Shown here piece after piece: positions 46,203 to 56,995 of a stretch of 64,000 bases of DNA. This DNA comes from Burkholderiaceae bacterium (GTDB lineage Bacteria > Pseudomonadota > Gammaproteobacteria > Burkholderiales > Burkholderiaceae_C): positions 248,001 through 312,000 of the forward strand of contig CAJYPV010000022.1 of assembly GCA_913776825.1 (NCBI GenBank). The letters run 5' to 3'. The notes under the pieces are model-generated. The model ran no database searches, had not been told where the DNA came from, and saw nothing but the letters and a program-made list of their open reading frames with translations. How positions within the stretch are numbered: the stretch's first letter is position 1; each line of letters opens with the position of its first letter. A program made the position numbers and the translations under genes.

Positions 46203-48893
46203 TTGAAAAAACATTCGAGCGCATATGCGCGATTCGCACTGAGCCAAGTGGCCGCGGTCACCGCTTTGGGACTGGCGGCAGGTTCGGCCTGGGGGTTGGG
46301 ACTGGGCAAGCTGACGGTGCAATCGTCGCTGGGTGAGACCCTGCGTGCCGAGATCGACATCAGCAGCATGACGCCCGACGAGGCTTCCTCGTTGAAGTTG
46401 CGCGTCGCGCCGCCGGAGGCCTACCGCTCGACCGGTCTGGACTACAACGCGATCCTGACCAGCACCCAGGTGCAGTTGGCCCGTCGCGCCGACGGTCGCC
46501 CCTATCTGAAACTGAGCAGCGACCGCGCGGTCCAGGAACCGTTCGTGGACGTGATCCTCGAACTGAGCTGGAGCAACGGCCGTCTGGTGCGTGAATACAC
46601 GCTGCTGTTCGATCCGCCGAGCAACAGCAACGTCGCCCGCAACAACGAGGGTGGCGCCTCGCCGGTGATCTCGGCGCCCGCGCCCAGCACCAGTGCGCAA
46701 GCGTCGTCGCCCTCGGCCGCCAGCGGCAGCCGTTCCAGCGCCGCCGCCTCGGGTGCCGCTTCCGGCAGCAGCCGTCCGCGCGCCTCGGCGAATGCGCCGG
46801 CTCCGGCCGCCGCACCCGCGCCGGCCACCGGCGCCAGCGAATACACCGTCAAGCCGGGCGACACCCTGTCGCGCATCGCCGGCCGCACCCAGCCTGCCGG
46901 CATCTCGCTGGATCAGATGCTGGTCGGCCTGTATCGCAACAACCCGGATGCCTTCATCAGCAACAACATGAACCGGCTGAAGTCCGGCGCCGTGTTGCAG
47001 GTGCCCGGCAGCGACAGCCTGTCCAGCATCACGCCGCAGGAAGCCCGCCAGGTCATCCAGGCTCAGAGCGCCGACTTCGGCGGCTATCGCCAGCGTCTGG
47101 CCGAAGCCGCGCCGACGCTCAAGGCCACCGACAGCGAACGTCAGGCCAAGGGCAATGTGCAAGCCGCGGTGGACGAGCGCAAGTCGTCGTCCGCTCAGGC
47201 CCCTGACAAGCTGACGCTGAGCAAGCCCGGCGCCGGTTCGGAAGCCAAGGTCTCGAAGGAGACCGAGAAGAAGGATTCCGCCACCCGCGTCGCCGAGCTC
47301 ACCCGCAACGTGGAAGAGCTGAAGAAGCTCTCCGCCGCGGCCAAGCCGTCCGCACCGACCACGGCCGCCGCTCCGGCGCCCGCACCGGCTCCGGCGCCCG
47401 CGCCGACGCCTGCACCGGCCCCCGCACCGGTGGTGCCGCCGGTGACGGCCGCCGCGACCGTGCCGGATGCCGCGTCGACCGTGGCCTCCGATGCCGCTTC
47501 CGACGTGGCCGCAGCGGATGCCGCGTCCGCGCCGGTGGTGCCGGCCTCGGCCCCGCCCAAGCCCATCGTCGTGCCGCAACCGCAGGTCCAGGAAGAACCG
47601 GGCCTGATGGAGAAGCTGGGCGACTACCTGCCCGCCATCGGCGCCGCGCTGCTGGTGATCGTCGGCGGCATCGGCTTCACCCGCTGGAAGGCGAAGAAGG
47701 ACGCGGCCAACCGCGGCGAGACCGCGTTCGCGGAAAGCCGTCTGGCGCCGGATTCGTTCTTCGGCCACAGCGGCGGCCAGCGCGTGGACACCCGCGATGG
47801 CAGCTCGACCGGCCAGTCGTCGATGAGCTATTCGCTCAGCCAACTGGATGCGATCGGTGATGTGGACCCGGTGGCGGAAGCGGATGTCTATCTCGCTTAC
47901 GGCCGTGATCTGCAGGCCGAAGAAATCCTGAAGGAAGCGCTGCGTGCCAATCCGGAACGCCTGGCGATTCGCGTCAAGCTGCTGGAGGTCTACGGCAAGC
48001 GTCGCGACATCAAGGGCTTCGAGCAACTGGCCGTCCAGCTGTACGCCGAGACCAAGGGTCAGGGCGACGACTGGGCCAAGGTGCAGGAGCTGGGTCGTCA
48101 GGTCGATCCCGAGAATCCGCTGTACCAGCCCGGCGGCGCGCCGGTGATGCTCAGCGATGACATCGAGGACCGTCCGGAGCCGATGAACGCCAGCACGCTG
48201 CCCGCCGCAGCGGCCGGCATCAGCATGGGCCACGGTGCCGACACCGCGATTGCCCGCGCGGCTGCAGCAGCGGCCCCGCGTGACAGCGGCCCGTCCAGCC
48301 TGATGGATCTGGACCTGGATCTGGACCTGAACAACACCCCGGCGCCCGCACCCGCCATGGCCGCCACCCAGGCGATGCCGAGCGCGGTGAGCCAGCCGGC
48401 GATGGGCATGGACCTGGACCTCGGCGGCGCGCCCGCGCCGGCACCGTCCAGCAAGCAGGAACTGGAATTCGACCTGGGTGATTTGGGCGATCTGGATGAC
48501 CTGGGTCAGACGAGCCGTCCGGCCCCGGCCGCTGCCGCGGATGATTCGCTGGACTTCGATCTGTCCAGCATCAATCTGGACCTGCCCAGCCCGGGTCAGG
48601 ACGAGCCGTCCAAGCGTCCGGCGGCGCAGTCGCCGTCGCTCGATCTGCCCGACCTGAGCGCCCCGGCGCGCGCTCCGGCGGCGGACACGATGAGCCTGGA
48701 CGACCTCGGCGTCGACCTGGACAGCATCGATCCGAACGATGGCGAAGGCCTGCAGCGTCAGCTGGAACTGGCGGAGGAATTCCGTCAGATCGGCGACACC
48801 GAAGGCGCTCGCGACGTGCTGCAGGAACTGGTGGCCAAGGCCGACGGTCCGCTGCGAGCCCGCGCTCAGGCGATGCTGGACCAGCTGCGCTAA
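46203..48893 (+). CDS. fimV: FimV-like peptidoglycan-binding pilus/polarity protein
   Basis: The 896-aa protein starts at TTG 46203 behind GGGGGA. It has a signal sequence or N-terminal anchor (about 1-36), the conserved FimV N-domain (GLGLGKLTVQSSLGETLRAE, about 33-140), an Ala/Pro/Ser-rich linker, a LysM motif (YTVKPGDTLSRIAGRTQPAG, about 214-265), a coiled-coil stretch and a single transmembrane helix (LPAIGAALLVIVGGIGFTRW, about 477-496). A long acidic cytoplasmic region and the C-terminal FimV TPR-like cap (RQLELAEEFRQIGDTEGARD) follow. FimV organises type IV pilus and polar complexes. It sits between asd and truA, as usual in Burkholderiales. Confidence 0.93.
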   Translation: MKKHSSAYARFALSQVAAVTALGLAAGSAWGLGLGKLTVQSSLGETLRAEIDISSMTPDEASSLKLRVAPPEAYRSTGLDYNAILTSTQVQLARRADGRPYLKLSSDRAVQEPFVDVILELSWSNGRLVREYTLLFDPPSNSNVARNNEGGASPVISAPAPSTSAQASSPSAASGSRSSAAASGAASGSSRPRASANAPAPAAAPAPATGASEYTVKPGDTLSRIAGRTQPAGISLDQMLVGLYRNNPDAFISNNMNRLKSGAVLQVPGSDSLSSITPQEARQVIQAQSADFGGYRQRLAEAAPTLKATDSERQAKGNVQAAVDERKSSSAQAPDKLTLSKPGAGSEAKVSKETEKKDSATRVAELTRNVEELKKLSAAAKPSAPTTAAAPAPAPAPAPAPTPAPAPAPVVPPVTAAATVPDAASTVASDAASDVAAADAASAPVVPASAPPKPIVVPQPQVQEEPGLMEKLGDYLPAIGAALLVIVGGIGFTRWKAKKDAANRGETAFAESRLAPDSFFGHSGGQRVDTRDGSSTGQSSMSYSLSQLDAIGDVDPVAEADVYLAYGRDLQAEEILKEALRANPERLAIRVKLLEVYGKRRDIKGFEQLAVQLYAETKGQGDDWAKVQELGRQVDPENPLYQPGGAPVMLSDDIEDRPEPMNASTLPAAAAGISMGHGADTAIARAAAAAAPRDSGPSSLMDLDLDLDLNNTPAPAPAMAATQAMPSAVSQPAMGMDLDLGGAPAPAPSSKQELEFDLGDLGDLDDLGQTSRPAPAAAADDSLDFDLSSINLDLPSPGQDEPSKRPAAQSPSLDLPDLSAPARAPAADTMSLDDLGVDLDSIDPNDGEGLQRQLELAEEFRQIGDTEGARDVLQELVAKADGPLRARAQAMLDQLR

Positions 48894-48913
48894 AGTCCGC
48901 GCTGGTTCACGAC

Positions 48914-48948
48914 AAGGCGCTCGGCCTGGCCGGGCGCCTTTTCTTTTT
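48914..48948 (+). terminator. Rho-independent terminator after fimV
   Basis: AAGGCGC and GCGCCTT form the outer stem, with CGGCC/GGCCG continuing it inside, followed by TTCTTTTT. It starts 20 bp after the fimV stop, so truA needs its own promoter or readthrough. Confidence 0.85.
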
Positions 48949-48991
48949 GTGGTTGGCTTTTCTCTTTTTCAGTCGGCAACGGGAGCAGTGG

Positions 48992-49786
48992 ATGCGGGTG
49001 GCGCTGGGCGTGAGTTACCGCGGCGGGGCCTACAAGGGCTGGCAGAGCCAGCCCGGCGGCGGCACGGTGCAGGACCGTCTGGAGGCCGCGCTGTCGCAAT
49101 TCGCCGCGCAGCCGATCCGCACGATTTGTGCCGGTCGCACCGACACCGGCGTGCACGGCCTTAATCAGGTGGTGCATTTCGATTCGCCGGTGGACCGGGA
49201 GCCGTTCTCCTGGGTGCGCGGCACCAACCGCTATCTGCCGCCGGACATCGCGATCCAGTGGTCCGCCTTCCCGGGCGACGATTTCCATGCCCGCAACTGG
49301 GCCCGCGGGCGGCGCTATTGCTATCTGCTGCTGGAATCCAACGTCCGGCCCTCGATCGAGAGCGGCGCCTGCGGCTGGATCTTTCGGCCGCTGGATGGCG
49401 ACGCGATGCGCGACGCCGCGGCGCGGCTGATCGGCGAGCACGACTTCAGCTCCTTCCGCTCGGCGGAATGCCAGGCGGCCTCGCCGATCAAGCAATTGCG
49501 GGCGATCCAGATCCATCGGCGCGGCGCTTACTGGCGCTTCGAATTCGATGCCAGCGCCTTCCTGCATCACATGGTCCGCAACCTGATGGGTTGCCTGATC
49601 GCCGTGGGCACCGGCAACCGGCCGCCGCAGTGGATCGATGAGGTCCTGGCCGCCCGCTCCCGCGATGCCGCCGCGCCGACCTTTGCGCCCGACGGGCTGT
49701 ATTTCGTCGGTCCTTATTACGATGCGCATCTCCAGCTGCCGCAGCGCACCGCCGCCATGGACTGGCTGCCCGGATTCACCGATTGA
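48992..49786 (+). CDS. truA: tRNA pseudouridine(38-40) synthase
   Basis: The 264-aa enzyme converts uridines 38-40 of the tRNA anticodon arm to pseudouridine. ATG 48992 follows GGGAG by 7 bp; an upstream ATG at 48947 would start inside the fimV terminator and is rejected. The catalytic aspartate is in AGRTDTGVHGL, with GVSYRGGAYKGWQSQPGGGT at the N-terminus and FLHHMVRNLMGCL near the C-terminus. The length is normal. Confidence 0.96.
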   Translation: MRVALGVSYRGGAYKGWQSQPGGGTVQDRLEAALSQFAAQPIRTICAGRTDTGVHGLNQVVHFDSPVDREPFSWVRGTNRYLPPDIAIQWSAFPGDDFHARNWARGRRYCYLLLESNVRPSIESGACGWIFRPLDGDAMRDAAARLIGEHDFSSFRSAECQAASPIKQLRAIQIHRRGAYWRFEFDASAFLHHMVRNLMGCLIAVGTGNRPPQWIDEVLAARSRDAAAPTFAPDGLYFVGPYYDAHLQLPQRTAAMDWLPGFTD

Positions 49787-49870
49787 GGCGGCCGAAGGCG
49801 TCCGGCGGGCGAGGGCGCCTGAGAAGGCGCGTTGACGTGGAATCGGTCGAACGACCAGGATGAGAACCTC

Positions 49871-50518
49871 ATGAGCCGTACCCGAATCAAGATCTGTGGC
49901 CTCACGCGCGAGGCCGATGTGGACGCGGCGGTGGACGCCGGTGCCGATGCGATCGGCCTGGTGTTCTACGCGCCCAGCCCGCGCGCGGTGACGGTGGCCC
50001 GCGCGGCCGAGCTGGCGCGCCGGCTGCCGCCGTTCGTGACGCCGGTGGGGCTGTTCGTCAATGCCGACGCGGCCACCATCGACGCGGCGCTGCAGGCCTT
50101 GCCCCAATTGCTGCTGCAATTCCACGGCGATGAAACGCCTGAGGAGTGTGAGCGCTGGAATCGCCCTTATCTGCGTGCGGCGCGGATGGCGCCTGGCTTC
50201 GATTTGCTAGACTTCGCCCATCGTTTCTCCAGCGCCCAGGCTGTGCTGCTCGACGCGTTCGTCGACGGCTACGGTGGGGGTGGAAAGGTGTTTGATTGGT
50301 CACTGCTGCCTCCAAGCGTTCCCTCTCCGGTCGTTTTGTCTGGTGGGTTGAGTGCAGCCAACGTGATCGATGGCGTGCTGAAGGTCCGGCCCTGCGCCGT
50401 TGACGTCAGTTCCGGCGTCGAGGTCGCCAAGGGCCTCAAGGACGCCGGCCAGATGCGCCAGTTCTGCGACGCCGTGCGCGAGGCCGATCGATTGATCGCC
50501 CAGGCCGCGCCCACTTGA
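49871..50518 (+). CDS. trpF: Phosphoribosylanthranilate isomerase
   Basis: The 215-aa TIM-barrel enzyme carries out the Amadori rearrangement in tryptophan synthesis. ATG 49871 gives [20 protein letters not shown], with the catalytic cysteine in KICGLT. The general-acid aspartate is in [13 protein letters not shown], and [10 protein letters not shown] plus VDVSSGVE form the phosphate-binding loops. It is free-standing, not fused to TrpC. It starts the trpF-trpB-trpA run; trpE, trpG, trpD and trpC are outside the window. Confidence 0.96.
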   Translation: MSRTRIKICGLTREADVDAAVDAGADAIGLVFYAPSPRAVTVARAAELARRLPPFVTPVGLFVNADAATIDAALQALPQLLLQFHGDETPEECERWNRPYLRAARMAPGFDLLDFAHRFSSAQAVLLDAFVDGYGGGGKVFDWSLLPPSVPSPVVLSGGLSAANVIDGVLKVRPCAVDVSSGVEVAKGLKDAGQMRQFCDAVREADRLIAQAAPT

Positions 50519-50552
50519 GCGTCGCGCCACACCTCTTGCACAGGAGACACGC

Positions 50553-51908
50553 ATGTCTTCCACGATCGCTTTCAAGCCCGCCGACGCGTCGGCGCCCGAG
50601 CAACTGTCCGCGGCCTTGCCCGGCTATGCCCAACCCGACGCGCAGGGCCGATTCGGCCCCGTCGCAGGCGGGCTCGCCCAGGGCTATTACGGCGGACGCT
50701 TCGTCGCCGAGACCCTGGTCCATGCGCTCGACGAGCTCAACGAGGCCTACGACCGCTACAGCCGCGACCCCGAGTTCCTGCGCGAATTCCAGTACGAGCT
50801 CGCGCATTTCGTCGGCCGGCCCAGTCCCATCTATCACGCCCGCCGGCTGAGCGACGAGCTGGGTGGGGCGCAGATCTTCCTGAAGCGGGAAGACCTCAAC
50901 CACACCGGCGCGCACAAGGTGAACAACACCATCGGCCAGGCCCTGCTGGCCCGCCGCATGGGCAAGAAGCGGGTGATCGCCGAAACCGGCGCCGGTCAGC
51001 ACGGCGTGGCCACCGCCACCATCTGCGCGCGCTACGGCATGGAATGCGTGGTGTACATGGGCTCGGAGGATGTGAAGCGCCAGTCGCCCAATGTCTACCG
51101 GATGAACCTGCTGGGCGCGACGGTGGTGCCGGTGGAGTCCGGCTCCAAGACGCTCAAGGACGCGCTCAATGAAGCGATGCGCGACTGGGTCACGAACATC
51201 GAGTCGACCTTCTACATCATCGGCACGGTGGCCGGCCCGCATCCCTATCCGATGATGGTGCGGGACTTCCAGCGCGTCATCGGCGATGAATGCCTGGTGC
51301 AGATGCCGGAGATGATCGGCCGCCAGCCCGACGCGGTCATCGCCTGCGTGGGCGGCGGCAGCAATGCGATCGGCATCTTCTATCCCTACATCCCGCACGC
51401 GGGTGTGCGGCTGATCGGCGTGGAAGCCGCGGGCCATGGCGTGGACACGCCCAAGCATGCGGCTACCCTGAGCGCCGGCACGCCGGGCGTCCTGCACGGC
51501 AATCGCACCTACCTGCTGCAGGATGCGGCCGGTCAGATCATCGAAACCCATTCGATTTCCGCCGGCCTGGACTATCCCGGCGTCGGTCCGGAGCATGCCT
51601 ATCTGAAGGACATCGGCCGCGCGGAATACGTCGGCGCCACCGATGCGGAAGCGCTGTCGGCCTTCCACCGCCTGTGCCGGACCGAAGGCATCATCCCCGC
51701 GCTCGAATCCAGCCATGCGATCGCGCATGCAATCAAGCTCGCGCCGACGATGCGCCCCGACCAGCATCTGCTGATCAACCTGTCCGGCCGGGGCGACAAG
51801 GACATCGGCACCGTCGCCGACCTGTCCGGCGCCACCTATTTCGATCGCCCGTCGATGGCGGGTCATGCCGTCAAGGGCGGCGCCGAGCTGAAGGGAGCCG
51901 CGCAATGA
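50553..51908 (+). CDS. trpB: Tryptophan synthase, beta chain
   Basis: The 451-aa PLP enzyme condenses indole and serine. The cofactor lysine is in [20 protein letters not shown], the loop [12 protein letters not shown] contacts the substrate carboxylate, and [11 protein letters not shown] is the phosphate-binding loop. The N-terminus has about 50 residues before the conserved [20 protein letters not shown], slightly longer than in E. coli. Its TGA overlaps the trpA ATG as ATGA, implying translational coupling of the two subunits. Confidence 0.97.
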   Translation: MSSTIAFKPADASAPEQLSAALPGYAQPDAQGRFGPVAGGLAQGYYGGRFVAETLVHALDELNEAYDRYSRDPEFLREFQYELAHFVGRPSPIYHARRLSDELGGAQIFLKREDLNHTGAHKVNNTIGQALLARRMGKKRVIAETGAGQHGVATATICARYGMECVVYMGSEDVKRQSPNVYRMNLLGATVVPVESGSKTLKDALNEAMRDWVTNIESTFYIIGTVAGPHPYPMMVRDFQRVIGDECLVQMPEMIGRQPDAVIACVGGGSNAIGIFYPYIPHAGVRLIGVEAAGHGVDTPKHAATLSAGTPGVLHGNRTYLLQDAAGQIIETHSISAGLDYPGVGPEHAYLKDIGRAEYVGATDAEALSAFHRLCRTEGIIPALESSHAIAHAIKLAPTMRPDQHLLINLSGRGDKDIGTVADLSGATYFDRPSMAGHAVKGGAELKGAAQ

Positions 51909-52702
51909 GCCGCATCCAGACCACCTTCGAGCGGCTGCGCGCCACCGGCCGCAAGGCGCTGATTCCTTACGTCACGGCCGGCGATCCGTATGCGGACGTG
52001 ACGGTCGAGCTGATGCACGCAATGGCCGAAGCCGGCGCGGACGTGATCGAGCTGGGCATCCCGTTCTCCGATCCGATGGCGGACGGCCCGGTCATCCAGC
52101 GCGCCAGCGAGCGCGCCCTGGCCAAGGGCGTGACCCTGCGGGATGTGCTGGCGATCGTGCGCGAATTCCGCCAGCGCGATGCCGACACGCCGGTCGTGCT
52201 GATGGGCTATGCGAACCCGATCGAGCGCTTCGGTCCGCAGGCCTTCGTCCTGGCGGCCAAGGAAGCCGGCGTGGACGGCGTCCTGGTGGTGGACTATCCG
52301 CCCGAGGAATGCGAGGCCTTCGCCAGCGCGCTGAAGTCCCACGGGCTGGATCCGATCTTCCTGCTGGCGCCGACCTCCACCGATGAGCGGGTCGCCCTGA
52401 TCGGCCGGATGGCCAGCGGCTACGTCTACTACGTCTCGCTGAAGGGCGTGACCGGCGCGGGCCACCTGGACACCTCGGCGGTGGCGGATGCCATGCCCCG
52501 GCTGCGGGCCCACATCCGCGTGCCGCTGGGCGTGGGATTCGGCATCCGGGACGGCCAGACGGCAGCGGCGGTGGCCCGGGTGTCGGACGCCGTGGTCATC
52601 GGTTCGGCCCTGGTTCAGCTGATGGAGTCCCAGACACGCGATAATGTCGCGATCCAGGCTGCGGCGTTCATCCGAGACATCCGCGCCGCGCTGGACGCCT
52701 GA
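51905..52702 (+). CDS. trpA: Tryptophan synthase, alpha chain
   Basis: The 265-aa TIM-barrel subunit cleaves indole-3-glycerol phosphate to indole, which is channelled to TrpB. It begins in a 4-bp overlap with trpB. The catalytic Glu is in [20 protein letters not shown] and the catalytic Asp in [14 protein letters not shown]. Phosphate-binding segments [12 protein letters not shown] and [12 protein letters not shown] are intact. Confidence 0.97.
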   Translation: MSRIQTTFERLRATGRKALIPYVTAGDPYADVTVELMHAMAEAGADVIELGIPFSDPMADGPVIQRASERALAKGVTLRDVLAIVREFRQRDADTPVVLMGYANPIERFGPQAFVLAAKEAGVDGVLVVDYPPEECEAFASALKSHGLDPIFLLAPTSTDERVALIGRMASGYVYYVSLKGVTGAGHLDTSAVADAMPRLRAHIRVPLGVGFGIRDGQTAAAVARVSDAVVIGSALVQLMESQTRDNVAIQAAAFIRDIRAALDA

Positions 52703-52750
52703 CCCGGCGCTCAGCGCCCCGGACGCCCAGTGACAACCAAGGAGCCCGCC

Positions 52751-53623
52751 ATGAGTTGGCTTGAGAAACTTCTCCCGCCCAAGATCCAGCAAACCGATCC
52801 CGACCAGCGCCGCACGGTGCCGGAAGGCCTCTGGATCAAGTGCCCGTCCTGCGAAACGGTGCTGTACAAGACCGACCTCGAGCAGAACGTCAACGTCTGC
52901 CCGAAGTGCTCGCACCACCACCGGATCGGCGCCCGCGCCCGTCTGGACGCCTTCCTCGACGGCGAAGGCCGTTACGAAGTCGGCCAGGAAGTGCTGCCGG
53001 TCGACGCGCTGAAGTTCAAGGACAGCAAGAAGTATCCGGACCGGCTCAAGGAAGCGCTGGAATCCACCGGCGAGACCGATGCGCTGGTGGTCATGGGCGG
53101 CGCGGTGATGAGCGTCCCCGTGGTGGCGGCCTGTTTCGAGTTCGACTTCATGGGCGGCTCGATGGGCTCCGTGGTCGGCGAGCGCTTCGCGCGGGGCGTG
53201 GAAACCGCGCTGGAGCAGAAGACCCCGTTCATCTGCTTCACCGCCACCGGCGGCGCCCGGATGCAGGAAGGCCTGCTCTCGCTGATGCAGATGGCCAAGT
53301 CCAATGCGGCGCTGACCCGTCTGGCCAAAGCCAAGCTGCCCTACATCTCGGTGCTGACCGACCCGACCATGGGCGGCGTGTCCGCCAGCTTCGCGTTCGT
53401 GGGTGACATCGTCATCGCCGAACCCAAGGCGCTGATCGGCTTCGCCGGCCCCCGCGTGATCGAGAACACCGTGCGCGAAAAGCTGCCCGCCGGCTTCCAG
53501 CGCGCCGAGTTCCTGATGGAAAAGGGCGCGGTCGACATGATCGTGGACCGCCGCAAGCTGCGCGAAGTCATCGCCCGCAGCCTGGCCATGCTGCAGCGCC
53601 AAAGCGCCGACGCGGTCGCTTGA
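52751..53623 (+). CDS. accD: Acetyl-CoA carboxylase, carboxyltransferase beta subunit
   Basis: The 290-aa subunit transfers the carboxyl group to acetyl-CoA in the first step of fatty-acid synthesis. ATG 52751 follows AAGGAG by 7 bp; an ATG at 52730 would lengthen it by seven residues. The N-terminal zinc ribbon has four cysteines (CPSC ... CPKC, about residues 35-58). The crotonase-like part has [20 protein letters not shown] and [14 protein letters not shown]. It differs clearly from the longer pccB product at 31.7 kb. The position between trpA and folC is conserved in proteobacteria. Confidence 0.97.
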   Translation: MSWLEKLLPPKIQQTDPDQRRTVPEGLWIKCPSCETVLYKTDLEQNVNVCPKCSHHHRIGARARLDAFLDGEGRYEVGQEVLPVDALKFKDSKKYPDRLKEALESTGETDALVVMGGAVMSVPVVAACFEFDFMGGSMGSVVGERFARGVETALEQKTPFICFTATGGARMQEGLLSLMQMAKSNAALTRLAKAKLPYISVLTDPTMGGVSASFAFVGDIVIAEPKALIGFAGPRVIENTVREKLPAGFQRAEFLMEKGAVDMIVDRRKLREVIARSLAMLQRQSADAVA

Positions 53624-53668
53624 TCGCGGCGCGGTCGCTCCGGTGGCCGCTCCGATCCGTTTGCCCGC

Positions 53669-53696
53669 ACGGCCAGACCCGCAACGGTCTGGCCGT
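53669..53696 (+). terminator. Rho-independent terminator after accD
   Basis: ACGGCCAGACC and GGTCTGGCCGT form a perfect 11-bp stem around CGCAAC, followed by CTTCATTT. It closes the truA/trp/accD transcription unit. The rest of the 247-bp gap before folC shows no gene. Confidence 0.88.
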
Positions 53697-53870
53697 CTTC
53701 ATTTGGGGTGGTCTTCACGGCGCGGCTGGGCAAGCGCTGCATCGCTCCCGCGAGCGGAGATGACTCTGATTCGGGCTGGTGCGCCACTTCCCCAGGGATC
53801 CAGGCCCTGAGCCCCCGTCACACAAGCGCTGATCGATTCGATCGACACCCCTCAGCTTCCGCCACATCCG

Positions 53871-55250
53871 ATGTCCTCCTCCTCTCATTCCTCGACCTCT
53901 CCCGTCACCGGCGCCCTGGATGCGCAGCAGGCGCTGGACGCCTGGCTGGCGCACTGCGAACGGCTGCATCCCAAGGAAATCGACATGACCCTGGCCCGCG
54001 TCGCCACGGTGCGGGATGCCTTGGGACTGCGCTTCAGCGATCGCACCCCGGTGGTGATGGTGGCGGGCACCAACGGCAAGGGCTCGACCTGCGCGATGCT
54101 GGAAAGCATCGCCCTGCAGGCGGGCTACCGGGTCGGGCTCTACATCAAGCCGCATCTGGTGCACTTCCAGGAGCGCTGCCGCATCGACGGGCGGCCGGTC
54201 GACGCCGCAGACCTGGTTCCGCATTTCGAGGCGGTCGAAGCCGCGCGGGGCGATCAGGCGCTGACGTATTTCGAATTCACCACGCTGGCGATCCTGCATC
54301 GGCTGGCTGCCGAGCCGCTGGATCTGGTCATCCTGGAAGTGGGTCTGGGCGGCCGGCTGGACGCGGTCAACGCGATCGATGCCGATTGCTGCGTGATCAC
54401 CAGCATCGACCTGGATCACACCGAATTCCTGGGTCCGGACCGCGAATCCGTGGGCCGCGAGAAGGCGCACATCATGCGCGCCGGGCGGCCCGTGGTGGTG
54501 TCAGATCCGATGCCGCCGGCGTCGATCGAGGCCCATGCGCAGGCCATCGGCGCCGATCTGCGGCAATTGGGTCGCGATTTCAGCTACAGCGGCGACCGCC
54601 AGCAGTGGCAATGGGCGGGGCGCTCGCGTCGCTTCAGCGGCATGGCTTATCCGGCGCTGCGCGGTGTCAATCAGCTGCTGAATGCCTCGGGCGTGCTGGC
54701 GGTGTTCGAGGCGCTGTATGACCGGCTGCCGATCAGCGCCCAGGCGGTGCGCACCGGGCTGGCGCTGGTCGAGCTGCCGGGCCGGTTCCAGGTCGTGCCC
54801 GGTTCGCCGATGCTGGTGCTGGATGTGGCCCACAACCCGCATGCGGTGGCCGCGCTGGCGCAGAACCTGGATCAGATGGGGTTTTATCCGCGCACCCGTG
54901 CGGTGTTCGGCGCGATGGCGGACAAGGACCTGGCCAACATCCTGGCGAAGATCGCGCCGCTGATCGATCACTGGCATTTCTGCGACTTGCCAATCGCCCG
55001 TGCGGCGAGCGCCCAGGCGCTGGCGGACCGCTTCGAGGCGGCGCGCGCCGAAGGCACGCTGAAACCGCCCGCTGGCGTGGGCCACAGCCTGCACGGCAGC
55101 CCGGCCGACGCCTTGGCCGCGGCGGCGTCTCAGGCGGACCCCGCTGATAGAATTTTGGTCTTCGGTTCCTTCTACACGGTGGGCGGCGTGCTCAAGGACG
55201 GCATCCCGCGTTTGGGCACCGGTGTTCAGCCCGAATCCGATGGTGATTGA
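53871..55250 (+). CDS. folC: Folylpolyglutamate/dihydrofolate synthase
   Basis: The 459-aa Mur-ligase-type enzyme adds glutamate to dihydropteroate and to folates. The ATP P-loop is VAGTNGKGSTCAMLE near residue 70; YIKPHLVHFQERCRI and LDLVILEVGLGGRLDAVNAI follow; the second domain has VLDVAHNPHAVAALAQNL and RAVFGAMADKDLANIL. The first dozen residues (MSSSSHSSTSPV) are a Ser/Thr-rich tail. The following gene is a SPOR protein, as in the E. coli folC-dedD-cvpA-purF order. Confidence 0.95.
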   Translation: MSSSSHSSTSPVTGALDAQQALDAWLAHCERLHPKEIDMTLARVATVRDALGLRFSDRTPVVMVAGTNGKGSTCAMLESIALQAGYRVGLYIKPHLVHFQERCRIDGRPVDAADLVPHFEAVEAARGDQALTYFEFTTLAILHRLAAEPLDLVILEVGLGGRLDAVNAIDADCCVITSIDLDHTEFLGPDRESVGREKAHIMRAGRPVVVSDPMPPASIEAHAQAIGADLRQLGRDFSYSGDRQQWQWAGRSRRFSGMAYPALRGVNQLLNASGVLAVFEALYDRLPISAQAVRTGLALVELPGRFQVVPGSPMLVLDVAHNPHAVAALAQNLDQMGFYPRTRAVFGAMADKDLANILAKIAPLIDHWHFCDLPIARAASAQALADRFEAARAEGTLKPPAGVGHSLHGSPADALAAAASQADPADRILVFGSFYTVGGVLKDGIPRLGTGVQPESDGD

Positions 55251-55493
55251 GCGGCGATGTCCAACGCCGTCGGCGGCGCGGGCGCGTGGCGCCGAAGGAC
55301 GCGTCGCTCGACCGGCATTGAACAGCGCTGAACCTTGAATTCAAACTGACGCCGTTGAAGACGGCGGTCTCGGCCGAACATCGGTGAGACCGCCTTCCGC
55401 GCCGGACCCTTCACCAGGGGCCGGCGTTTGCATTCCGGCCGTGTGGCGTCCGAAGCCCGGACCCGCGCGACCACAACCAGGCAATCAAGCGAC

Positions 55494-56447
55494 ATGGGTC
55501 TGTTGTCCTTCCTGAAGCGCAGTGAATCCGGCGAAACCGCCCGGCCAGCCAAGGCAGGACGAGCCGCCGATGCGATCGATGATGTCCAGCAACTGCGCAT
55601 TCGGGCGCGCCGTCGGCTGATCGGCGCGGCGGTGCTGGTGGTGGCGGCCGTCATCGTGTTCCCGCTGCTGTTCGAGACCCGGCCCCGCCCGATTCCCATC
55701 GACCTGCCCATCGAGATCCCTCGCAAGGACGCCGCGGCGCCGCTGAACATTCCCGCGCCGCCCGCCCGCACTGCGCAGGCCGCACAGACCTCCGGCGATG
55801 CCGCACCCGCCGACGGTGAACGCGGTCGCGGCATCATCAACGAGACCGCCGAGCAGATCGCGTCCGACCGCGAAGTGCCGCCCCCGTCGGCGCGCAACGC
55901 GACCGCCGCGGCGCCCTCGACCGCCGTGGCGCCGTCCACCGCCACCCCGCCGCCGACCGCCAGCGCCGACAAGCCGGCCGAGCACCGCGCCGAGCCCAAG
56001 CCCGACGCGCGCGTGAAGATGGCGGAGCCGGCCAAGCCCGCGAAGCCAGAGACGCGGGCCGAAACTCGCCCGGAGACCCGGCCCGACACACGACAGGAAG
56101 CGCGAACTGAATCTCGCCCGAATGAGTCCGCACGCGTGCAGGCGATGCTGGATGGCCGCGCCGCCGAGCAGCGTGCGGCCGCGGAGCGCAAGCCGGCCGA
56201 GCCGGCCGCGGCTTCGGGCGGGCGGTTCATCGTCCAGGTGGGCGCCTATGCGGATGCCAAGGCCGCCCAGGAAGCGCGCATGAAGGTCGAGCGCATGGGC
56301 CTGAAGACCTATACGCAGGCGGTGGACACCGCCGATGGCAAGCGCATCCGGGTGCGGGTGGGGCCGTTCGGGTCGCGCGACGAGGCGGACAAGGTGGCCG
56401 CCAAGGTGCGCGGCGGCGGGCTCAGTTCCGCGGTGCTGACGATCTGA
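55494..56447 (+). CDS. SPOR-domain membrane protein (DedD-like)
   Basis: The 317-aa protein starts at ATG 55494 (MGLLSFLKRSES); no strong ribosome site is visible, and an in-frame ATG at 55428 is less plausible. A cytoplasmic N-tail of about 42 residues precedes one transmembrane helix (LIGAAVLVVAAVIVFPLLF). A long Pro/Ala/Arg-rich periplasmic linker follows, then a C-terminal SPOR domain (about 240-315: GGRFIVQVGAYADAKAAQEA, then RIRVRVGPFGSRDEADKVAA). SPOR domains bind denuded peptidoglycan at the septum, so it is probably a divisome accessory. The position between folC and cvpA corresponds to dedD. Confidence 0.88.
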   Translation: MGLLSFLKRSESGETARPAKAGRAADAIDDVQQLRIRARRRLIGAAVLVVAAVIVFPLLFETRPRPIPIDLPIEIPRKDAAAPLNIPAPPARTAQAAQTSGDAAPADGERGRGIINETAEQIASDREVPPPSARNATAAAPSTAVAPSTATPPPTASADKPAEHRAEPKPDARVKMAEPAKPAKPETRAETRPETRPDTRQEARTESRPNESARVQAMLDGRAAEQRAAAERKPAEPAAASGGRFIVQVGAYADAKAAQEARMKVERMGLKTYTQAVDTADGKRIRVRVGPFGSRDEADKVAAKVRGGGLSSAVLTI

Positions 56448-56454
56448 GCCCGCG

Positions 56455-56985
56455 ATGACCTGGGTCGACCTCGCCTTGCTCGCCATGTGGCTGATCTCCA
56501 TCCTGTTGGGGATCTGGCGAGGCCTGGTCTTCGAGGTGATGACCATCGTCGGTTGGGTGGTGGCTTACCTGACGGCACCGTTCGTCGCGCCGTTCATCGA
56601 GCAGTTCCTGCCGGCGCATCGACTGGGACCGACCTTGCTGCATGCGGCCGGCCTGGTGCTGGGTTTCATGCTGGTGCTGCTGGTGTGGGGCCTCGGCGCC
56701 AAGCTGATCCGGGCGCTGATCCATGCGACGCCGCTGGGCCTCATCGACCGCATGGGCGGCGCCGCCTTCGGCGTGGTGCGCGGCCTGCTGCTGGGCTTGC
56801 TGGTGGCGGTGGTGGTGGGCATGACGCCCGCCGTGCGCTCCGAGCCCTGGACCGACTCTCAACTCGCGCCCTGGCTGCAGGGCGCGCTGATGCAGGTGAA
56901 GCCGCTGTTGCCGGCGGCCCTGCACGACTATCTTCCGGCTCAGGCGCCACAAGCGCCGGAGTCCTCATCGTTCCAAGTGCATTGA
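56455..56985 (+). CDS. cvpA: CvpA family inner-membrane protein
   Basis: The 176-aa protein has four hydrophobic segments (about 3-20, 24-45, 65-85, 100-122), beginning [19 protein letters not shown]. In the family it is linked to colicin V production and envelope stress tolerance and commonly precedes purF. It starts 7 bp after the SPOR gene and ends 10 bp before purF, so the genes are cotranscribed. Confidence 0.92.
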   Translation: MTWVDLALLAMWLISILLGIWRGLVFEVMTIVGWVVAYLTAPFVAPFIEQFLPAHRLGPTLLHAAGLVLGFMLVLLVWGLGAKLIRALIHATPLGLIDRMGGAAFGVVRGLLLGLLVAVVVGMTPAVRSEPWTDSQLAPWLQGALMQVKPLLPAALHDYLPAQAPQAPESSSFQVH

Positions 56986-56995
56986 AGGATTAGGC